From positions 101,120,942 to 101,184,941 of the forward strand of contig CM051455.1 of NCBI GenBank assembly GCA_028274465.1: a stretch of 64,000 nt of DNA, given 5' to 3'. The first letter of the stretch is position 1, and each line of letters opens with the position of its first letter. The position numbers were made by a program, and so were the translations under genes. The DNA is from Plantago ovata. Its lineage: Eukaryota > Streptophyta > Magnoliopsida > Lamiales > Plantaginaceae. Below, in pieces: positions 56,864-64,000 of the stretch. The notes under the pieces are model-generated. The model worked only from the letters and a program-made list of their open reading frames with translations. It was not told where the DNA came from and made no database searches.

Positions 56864-58421
56864 TGTTGTTCCCTTTAAACAACCAGAAAAGACTAGGGGG
56901 TGAATAGTCTTTTCAAACTTTCGTCGTTTAAAAAATTTCTCAGCAAGGGCTTATTACTTTTCAGTAATGAGTTTGCTGATACTTAACTTTCTCAGCAAGT
57001 ACTAGTTACTTTTCAGTAACAAGTTTTACTGATACTTAAAAACAGAGTGCGGAAGTCTTTATACAATAAGTGCTTTTCAGTAAGTGATAGTTTCAGCAAG
57101 TGAGCAGAGTGACAGTGTACAGATAGATATGCTTGCAGAAAACTAAATGCAGTAAAGTAAATCACACAAACACTTTTATAGTGGTATCTAAGAGTGGCGT
57201 AATCTCTCAACTAATCCAGTTTGTCCTTTCTAGGACTGAAACCACTAAGATAAGTTTGAGGTTCCTTACAACACCTATATGGAGCGATTCTACAGAAACC
57301 AAAGCACACTTGCTTCGTTTCCAACCTAACTAGAGAACGAAACCTTGTTCTCCACCAAACTTGGGACTTATAATCAGCAACACTATGCTTGATTAAATTC
57401 CCCCTGAAGTTCACGCCTGAAAAAGGATGTTTATCAGTTAGAGAGGTTTGGGATGAGATGACTTTAATATAACTTATTCAGCTACAACAAGTAATCTAAG
57501 AAACAAAACTTTGAATACTTTGCAGTAAACAAGTTAGATTGTTTCTGGTGTCAAGACTTGTTCTTGTTCGAAAGAAAGAACACTTAACTAATTTCTTAGC
57601 CGTGAATGTTCTACTTCTTCACAAGTAGCTTTTTCAAGCTTTAAGTCTTGGAACGGATCAATGGCAGTAAAGAGTATAGAAGGATTTGAGTGTTTAAGCA
57701 CAAGTGAGAGTTTGATCACGTTGTTGACACACTTCTACTCTTTGCCGGATGACCTCTATTTATAGTGAATCAAGGGAGCCGTTTGAATTTCAAATTCTAA
57801 GGTTTTGTTCCTTAAGATGTCACTATCTTGCATTTGTACTTTCAGCACCGTCCTTTATTTGTCTTCTAGTCCTCATGTTCTTCGCATGCTTACTTTTGCA
57901 TTTAATGTTCATTTGAATGAAATTCAAATATGAACGTTGGAGCGCAAATGCAAGTACTTTCAGCAAGAAGGTCACATATGTTTTTCAGCAAGCGGTCAGT
58001 CTCAGTTTCAGCAAGCACAACCTACTTTGTCATTTAGATTTTCACTTATGCAAGTTGTTGCTGAAGTTTCCACTTTCTGAGCAACATGTGCTTTTGTAGA
58101 TACCATCTTCAGAAATATTCTTTAGTCTTCAGTCTTCGAATTCTTCAAGTTTCTGAACGGTTCTAGTGCTTCAATAGTTCATTTGTGTAAACAAAGTACA
58201 TCGTCAACAAATACTTCAATAGGTTGTTTTAAAAAATACAAGATACATCAAAAGCAAAACTAAAGCACCTAACTAGTACCTACACTAAGTCTTCAGCAAA
58301 CGTTCCTCTTTTACAATGTCCTTAAAATTCTAAATTCCTATGGACCTTAAGAGTAATAGTTACTGGACTTTCCTTAATTTAGCATGGTTAATTGCTCATC
58401 AAAATTACAAGTTTCCTAACA
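56864..58421 (-). repeat. Element E 5' LTR
   Basis: 1,558 bp. Terminal hairpin GAAAAGACTA/TAGTCTTTTC (56886-56914) with only five G in the loop. Nested hairpins at 56939-56979 and 56992-57032. TATA (minus) at 57755-57764. Confidence 0.95.
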
Positions 58422-58426
58422 TAATA

Positions 58427-58772
58427 TCATCCGGAATGACACATATCTTAAGTGGTCCGAATTTAAAATGGTTGAAATTCGAAATGACCGATTTATTATA
58501 ATCCGAATAAGACCCAAACCCGATTGTATCTGAATCTGAATATGATCATATCCGAGCGGGCCCAATCTGAATCTGACCCGATCTGTAATGACTTAAAATT
58601 TTGTTATCCGAACATGACCCGAGTCTGATCAAGACCCGAAATCGAATGTCACCTGAACCCGAACAAATCCGATCCGATCTGAATTCAACCCGAAAAAAAG
58701 CACAGACCCGAAATATCCGATCTGAATTCACCCGACCCGAATCTGACACGAATGACCCGTTTGCCAGGTCTA
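58427..58772. repeat. Element H right arm
   Basis: About 346 bp, mostly degenerate GACCCGA and CCGAATCTGA units, ending in the 13-bp inverted repeat. No gene seen; open frames are by-products of the repeat. Confidence 0.8.
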
Positions 58773-59715
58773 GAAATACCCATAAGAAATCAAGCCATAT
58801 TTCTTTTTGGACTTGTTGGTCATAGGATCATTATAATAAGTAACATCCATCGGCTTGATGAGGTCAGGTTCTTGCCTCAACTTCTTGCTGATGGAGCTTC
58901 TTCTTACTAAAATCTCAATGTTCAGCCATTTCACAGCTATGTTCCTTGGGTAGGGAGGAGGATCCCTTTCTTTCTTGGCAACCTTTAAATCAATCCAAGT
59001 GTAAAGCTGGTTCAGCACAGCAGTTGGAAAGAAGTCATTTGCCAGTAGGTCTTCTAGCTTAATGATCCAGCAACCATGGAGGTTTCTGACCACATTTTGA
59101 GTGGTTTCCTCATTGCTGGTCTTTCTGTAATCAATGCTCTTTCTTCTTCTCTTTGCTTTCTTCTTCTTGACTTAGCATTTCCTCGATCTTTTGCTGAAGA
59201 TCTAGAGTCAGAAGAAAAATGGTTGGACTGTCCAGATGGAGTCAAGGCAGAAAGAGGCTTAGCCCTTATAGCTTGAGCTATTGTTTGGTCATCATCAAAC
59301 CTTGATGACTTTCAGTTTGACAGAATTCTGGAGTATCAGCAGAGGTTTTTCTCCTTTTTGGATTTGATGAACTTTTCTCAGAATCTGTTTCAGCTTTCCT
59401 TTTGGAACTTTGCTCTGTTTCAGCAAGAGGTTCTCTGGGTGGCGGTCTAGGCAATTTTAGTGGAGTTGAAGAGGGAGTAGTAGTAGATGATTTGTCTTTT
59501 GAAGAATTTTTCCTTGAATCTTCCCCCGTAGACATGGATTGCATCATCGGTTTGATGTGAATACAGAAAAACTCATTGCAATTTTCAGAAAGAGTGTGAA
59601 GGTTGTTGTACTTCAGAATCATGTCTTGCTGATCAGAAGTCAGCTTAGACAGTTCTTCCTTGATAAACGCCAAATTCTCCTCATGTCGTCGCTTGCTGTT
59701 TACTTTTTCTTTCAT
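58773..59715 (-). pseudogene. Element F ORF3, C-terminal part
   Basis: Frames at 58770-59093 (NLHGCWIIKLEDLLANDFFP), 59054-59245 (SRRRKQREEER) and 59278-59715 (a helical segment, then SKRKAETDSEKS and NPKRRKTS) together match C 25304-26700 in order. They are separated by small indels near 59060-59130 and 59250-59280. The 5' codon side meets the hAT element at GLISYGYF. Confidence 0.75.
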
Positions 59716-59813
59716 GATTGTCTAAGCCTTTGTCAATGCAATTTTAGCTAGCTTGAGTGCTTTGCTGACATCATCTTCATAGCTCTTGTGATGTAGACTT
59801 ATATCTTTCTGAG

Positions 59814-60947
59814 CTATGGTAAGAGTCGTAGTGCGTCCCAGCACAGTAGACAGTATCTTTTCGATGTTAAGTGGATCTCAGCAAGCAGTGCATCATCCTC
59901 TTCTTGGCATGCTTTGTGAACAGCCATTAGTGTCTTGATTCTTGGAGTAAACTCCTCAACGTTTGGGAACGACAATAAAGAGGGAGTAAGTGAATGGCCT
60001 TTTAGTTCTGTGGAAATCTGGTCATCATTTCTCAGCAAGCGACTTCTTTCCTCATCTCCTTCATCAAAATTTATGGATGCTGGAGGAATTTCTACCACTT
60101 TTGGTTCTGTTTTCTTTGCCTTTTCTTCTTCATTTGCTGAGAAATCTAACAAGTCTTCTTCCTCATCAGGTTCATCAAGGCCAGCAACCTTGACGTCTAA
60201 ATCTTTTGCCTCAGACACTTTTGGTTGAGTGGTTGCTGAAGGCAACTCTTGAGACTCAACGACTGGAGTTTCACCAGTAGTGGGTGGAATAGAGGATTCC
60301 TCCGAGTTATTCACTCTTGAAGATTGAGCAATGTCTAAGTGTTGAGTACTTCTGTCATGAATATGTAGAGTATTCTTTAATGCTCTTTGATAATCTTCAT
60401 CAAGATTTTCATCTTCCTCATGGTTTGAATCAGTGACCTGAGCTTCGAGTAAGGCTAACTCGACATCAGAAAGCTTTGCTTTTCCTTTAGGCATTTCAGC
60501 CCGCTTTCTGGCATACTCTTCTTCAGTCTCAGCAACTTGTTCAGTTGCTGGAGTGTTTTTGTCAGCAGGAGTTGAAGCAGATTCCTGTTGTTGACTGGGA
60601 GGTTGGTCAGCTTCTTGGTTTTCAGCTTGCGATTGATCTTCTTGATCAGCAACTGACAACTTTTCTCCGCCAACATCTGGACTAGGACCTTGATTGTCAT
60701 CATCTTCGTCCTTATTGTCCTTTGAATCCTTTGATTCATAATCACTTGTATCTTCAGGGACATACTCATCCTCTTTTTCTTCATCATCATCAGTTAGAAT
60801 AACTAACTCGAGATGTTTGTATTTGGCCTGACTTGTTACCTCTTCTTCCTCATTGAATCTGTGGGGATCAGCCACCACTGGTACAAATGAACCCTTGAGC
60901 ATCACAGCTTGTTCAGCTGGAGAGGCATTATTGAACTTAGCCTTCAT
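59814..60947 (-). pseudogene. Element F ORF3, middle part
   Basis: 377 open codons: SPAEQAVMLKGSFVPVVADP, an acidic tract (DDDEEKEDEYVPEDTSDYES), a Gln-rich tract, AETEEEYARKRAEMPKGKAK, one TTGETPVVES module, FPNVEEFTPRIKTLMAVHKA. Here the junction that is stopped in C (about 26930) and shifted in E (about 46290) reads straight through, so F shows the parental continuity. Stops and a one-base change at about 60950-61030 and 61117 break it from the upstream part. Confidence 0.77.
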
Positions 60948-61240
60948 ATTCTCTTAGATTGTGACAATCAGATTAGCATTCCTTTGCTGAGAATAAGAGA
61001 GCTCTTCAGGAAGGATGGAGTGTATACAAACGTCTCAAGCTTGATGAGAGAGTTTCTCTTCTTTTCGTTTGAGAGGTGGATGTGAAGATCTGAGAAGTCC
61101 ATTCTTCTGTACCTTTGCTAGTTGCTGACAGACTTAGCAACTCTGGTCAAAGTGTTTCTACTGAAGTTTGAGTACAGTTCTTTTGAACTAACTTCATGGA
61201 CTTCTGTGATGTGAATCACTTCATTTATCTCCTTTTGAGC

Positions 61241-61317
61241 CTGAATAAAAAAGCAAAGTTATTTTCAGGAAGATTTTGCAAAGTAGTTTTAGCGTCTAAA
61301 ACTATAACATGAATTAC
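61241..61317 (-). other. ORF3 intron 3 (element F)
   Basis: 77 bp, CAG|GTAATTCATG ... CTTTTTTATTCAG|GCT. Not a multiple of three; splicing restores frame. Confidence 0.85.
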
Positions 61318-61413
61318 CTGCTGGTTCTCAGCAAGCTCATGTTGCACGCTTAGTTGTGCAAGAACTACTTTCATTTCAGTAGGAGCTGTAGCAGCCTCCT
61401 TGTTTTGTTCATC

Positions 61414-61485
61414 CTGAAATAACACTTTGTTAGATACAAGTACTAAGTTTTTAAACTTAGTAAAGTTACCAAAATTTTCATCTAC
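61414..61485 (-). other. ORF3 intron 2 (element F)
   Basis: 72 bp, CAG|GTAGATGAAA ... GTGTTATTTCAG|GAT, branch-like CTAAC, internal perfect stem ACTAAGTTT/AAACTTAGT (61442-61461). Confidence 0.82.
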
Positions 61486-61554
61486 CTGCTGAGCAGGAGT
61501 TGTAGATTCTGGTGCAGAAGTTTTAGCAACCTTCTGGCTTGCATCTTGAGAAGT

Positions 61555-61629
61555 CTGTAAAGAAACAATAGTGTTAGCTAAAGATAAAGTATCAGATAAA
61601 GAAGTTTTGCTTATTTCTGAGTTAACTAC
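61555..61629 (-). other. ORF3 intron 1 (element F)
   Basis: 75 bp, CAT|GTAGTTAACT ... TTTCTTTACAG|ACT. Confidence 0.78.
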
Positions 61630-61934
61630 ATGCTGAAGAATGACAGGTGGTGACTCAGTCCTTTCAGCATTGATTGCTTCTTCATTATCTGGGACTTGAT
61701 CTTCAGCAGACTTCTTTTCTTGCTCTAACTGAGAAAGCTGTGCAGCATCAACAATGTCCCTTGTCTCTGAGTGGACAAGCTGAGCAGAAACATCGAGACC
61801 TCTAAGTTCACTACTAGTCATAAAGAGGTCCACTGACTTGTTGGAGTTGTCATCAATATCCATGTCCATTTGCTGGCTTAGATCAGTCATTACCAGTTGG
61901 ACTTTGTCAATAGAAGTAAGTGGTGAACTTGGTC

Positions 61935-63556
61935 TTACATTCTCAGCATCATGAGATGCGTCGTCGAATGATGTTTCTTGATGAGTTTCAGCAAACTCTT
62001 TATCTTGAACCGTTGCAGTTTTAGCAACTGGTTCTTCAGTAGTTGCAGCTTCAGCAACGTCTTTGACTTGACTAGTTGTTGTTTCAGCAACTGTCTCTTT
62101 TTCTTCTGTTGCTTTGCTGGAAACATTTTCAGCAAGTGCAGCTTTCTGAGGTCTGCAGCAATATCACTTGCTGGTTCAAGTGTTGTGTTATCTAGATTAT
62201 CTACAATGTAGACATCTTCTAATATTTCTAAGGCAGGAATTTCATTTCCACTTCCTTGTGGTCTTTGTTCAGTAGATGGATCCAAATTTATTGGATTTGT
62301 GGAGGCTTTAGCAAGTACCTCTGCAACATCTACTACAGTGGTTTGCTTTTCAGCAACCAGTGGTGTATCATCGTCTTGAATTACATGGACGACCGGCACA
62401 AATTTTCTTGCTGTTGTTTTCTTCCTTGGGAAGGTTTTTGTCCTTACCTTCTTAGGAACAGGATCAGCTGATGAACCTGCAGTTTGAGTATCATCATCAG
62501 CTTTTCTCTTTTTCTTTGATATTTTGTTGGGTGCATTAGTGTCAGCAACCGCAGCAGTAGTATCAGCAACGTTTTGAAACTGGTACTTTCTTGGACTGTT
62601 TGTCAGCAACCTTGGGTCCACTCAGCTTGTAAAAAGCTCTTCCCACATTGCATACTGATTTTTTAATCGGCAATGGGTTTCTAAGCTGGATCTGGAAATG
62701 TTCCAAGATGTAACAGATTTTCAGTCCATACATCACTGGGAAAATAGGTGAGACAGTATTGTCTTCAACCTTAACCTTGAACTTTGTAATACAGTCAACA
62801 AGTCTATTGAAAATGTATTTTTCCCAATTGATGTCAGTTTTGTTTTCATAGATGTGGATTAGCAACGACCATCTTCTCAGGCCAACTTGGGAGTCTAAGA
62901 CTTTGATGAGTAGCAATGCTACTAGACCAAGTGAGTGACAAAGATGCTTCCTCTTAGTGAACTTGTTCCAAGTCACAGGAGCAATTTCTCCTTTCTTTAT
63001 CCTCTCATTTCTGACATCACTGTAGAAGGCTTCAATCTCTTCTTCAGTGGCAGTGATGTCATCTTCAGTTCCAGTAGTTGGAATCTGAAAGATATTTGCC
63101 AAATCAATCCATTTCAGGATGATTTTCTTTCCCTGAACTTTTGTAGAAATCACTTTTTCAGTGATTCCTTGTTCATCAGTAAGGGTTTGGATTTCTGCAT
63201 TATTGTAGAACTTCAAACATACTCACCTTCTTTTTTGGGTGAGCAGTTATGAAGAAAAGTAGGCCTTGTTGATTTATGTAGTTCAACGCCTCAATGTTTT
63301 CTTCGTCCAATTCTTGTTCATAGAAGTATCGAATATACTTCTCTTTTGCAAAACCTCCCCATTGCATCATCTGCTCACACTTTTCAGTGTTGAGATATGA
63401 TGGAGGCATGGGTCTCTCTGTAATTCTGTCGTTGGCAAGCACGATTTTCACCGTGTTTTTCACCGGAGATGGTGTCGGAGTAGGAGCACTGCTTTTTCCA
63501 GCACTGTCTACTTTGGAGGATTTTGTGTTCTTGGTGGTTTGCCTCTTGGGAGCCAT
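61935..63556 (-). pseudogene. Element F ORF3, N-terminal part
   Basis: ATG at 63556 opens MAPKRQTTKNTKSSK and reads to about 63200, where a frameshift interrupts MEFYNN-type sequence. The next frame (62563-63216) has LKWIDLANIFQIPTTGTEDD, KRKHLCHSLGLVALLLIKVL and RNPLPIKKSVCNVGRAFYKL, lacking the GGIDQ found in C and E. The last frame (61935-62621) is low-complexity, with IYIVDNLDN(T)TLEPASDIAA, and shifts at about 62150. Confidence 0.77.
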
Positions 63557-63709
63557 CTCTTATATAGTAAGGTAAGATTGGTGGTAAGGGTACGAAAAAG
63601 ATGCTTTTCTTTTTGACCGGAGGTACAGTGTTTCAGAGCACAGACTAGGGAATTTTTTGCAGTGAAAGGAAATGTGAGTTAAAGAATTTTGTCTTTCTCT
63701 AACTCTTCA

Positions 63710-63718
63710 TTTATATAG
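63710..63718 (-). promoter_or_regulatory. TATA box upstream of ORF3 (element F)
   Basis: Minus-strand CTATATAAA about 155 nt before the ATG, in the same conserved block as in C and E. Confidence 0.58.
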
Positions 63719-64000
63719 TATCTCTGTTATGTGAGAAACTCAATGGTTTTGAGTTCTCAGCAAGGGTAAAACAGAGATACATCGAGTTAGTGGAGCCTTT
63801 GCATTGAATACGTAGTGGTCCACTAACACGAAACCGTCAGAGCATGTTTTCACTTTATAACATTAACCGTTGGATCATCAAATGCTTTAAAATCAATGGC
63901 CACGATTGCGTTTCATGTCATGATTAACAGCGAGTTTATCTGTGCCACGATTAACGTCACATTTAATTTTACCTTGATTCAAGGGATTTATCTCTTTTAC
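63719..64000 (-). other. Element F pol-ORF3 spacer, cut by window edge
   Basis: Aligned with 30755-31035 of C. Non-coding; the hairpin array would lie just beyond the edge. Confidence 0.75.

Larger units (their letters stand above)
42889..58421 (-). mobile_element. Element E: complete Sirevirus-like Ty1/copia retrotransposon, 15.5 kb
   Basis: Two LTRs (42889-44455 and 56864-58421), 5-bp duplication taata, initiator-Met primer site, polypurine tract, and the full order gag, pol, hairpin spacer, ORF3. This is the best reference copy in the window for the family that includes A, C and F. Gag is open; pol and ORF3 carry frameshifts and stops. The LTRs differ by scattered changes and a variable G run. 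Confidence 0.95.
42218..58772. mobile_element. Element H: non-autonomous hAT-type DNA transposon, about 1.0 kb without the nested E
   Basis: Perfect 13-bp terminal inverted repeats (TAGACCTGGCAAA at 42218-42230 and its complement at 58760-58772) and an 8-bp duplication. The left arm is 42218-42888 and the right arm 58427-58772, together about 1,017 bp. Both arms are dense in degenerate GACCCGA/GATCCGAAT units. No transposase is seen. It interrupts ORF3 of F and was later entered by E. Confidence 0.87.
61225..61890 (-). pseudogene. Element F ORF3, intron-bearing part
   Basis: Matches C 28181-28789 and E 47518-48167: MDMDIDDNSNKSVDLFMTSS, the first intron, a micro-exon TSQDASQKVAKTSAPESTTP, the second intron, the micro-exon DEQNKEAATAPTEMKVV, then the third intron. 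That intron is 77 bp, so unspliced reading falls out of frame (RLKRR-stop) while splicing gives AQKEINEVIHITEV, the conserved continuation. A stop (TAG for Trp) at about 61117-61119 follows. Confidence 0.78.
22493..64000 (-). mobile_element. Element F: Sirevirus-like Ty1/copia retrotransposon, 3' part, heavily interrupted
   Basis: Its 3' LTR is in two pieces (22493-23559 and 41213-41646), split by element C. Next come the polypurine tract, the end of ORF3 (41908-42217), hAT element H (42218-58772), the rest of ORF3 (58773-63556) and the pol-ORF3 spacer to the window edge. Pol, gag and the 5' LTR lie to the right. The joins restore LTR order and the ORF3 frame GLISYGYF-YLTA, which supports a single element. 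Confidence 0.88.

Overview
The window is repeat-dense nuclear DNA from a flowering plant, probably pericentromeric or another heterochromatic region. I found no host gene, rRNA, tRNA gene or CRISPR. Everything I can identify is a transposable element. Plant origin is supported by Sirevirus-type Ty1/copia elements, a Ty3 element primed by tRNA-Asp, an L1-type LINE, and a hAT element whose ends begin TAGACCTGGCAAA. I cannot name the species.

The layout is two nested stacks on either side of a LINE remnant (21986-22492), and nearly every element is on the minus strand. Left stack: Sirevirus-like element A (left edge to 21985) was entered by copia element B (4436-20298, duplication gtttc) and by an inverted Ty3-type LTR, T2 (1-1146). 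B was in turn entered by T1 (9070-15088, duplication tgact), a non-autonomous Ty3-type element that carries only gag and protease.

Right stack: Sirevirus-like element F (22493 to past the right edge) was entered in its 3' LTR by a second Sirevirus, C (about 23560-41212). F was also entered in its 3' reading frame by a small hAT element, H (42218-58772). H was later entered by a third complete Sirevirus, E (42889-58421, duplication taata). C contains a 100-N assembly gap (32587-32686) flanked by two almost identical 2.3 kb stretches, which looks like an unmerged contig overlap.

The biology of most interest is in the Sirevirus family (A, C, E, F). After gag and pol, and before the 3' LTR, C, E and F carry a very long extra gene, here called ORF3, of about 1,700 codons. 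It has its own conserved TATA-containing upstream region, no recognisable envelope features, and three tiny phase-0 GT-AG introns (71-77 bp) separated by in-frame micro-exons. In two copies the intron length is not a multiple of three, so only splicing keeps the frame. Between pol and ORF3 lies an array of seven short hairpins whose stems covary around a constant loop. The LTRs carry further nested hairpins, and the heptamer TCAGCAA/TTGCTGA recurs throughout.

Element B has its own structured leader: four hairpins with compensatory stem changes around an invariant loop, and a GC-rich group that includes a palindromic loop resembling a retroviral dimerisation site. All protein genes seen here carry stops, frameshifts or deletions except the E gag, so most copies look inactive in cis.
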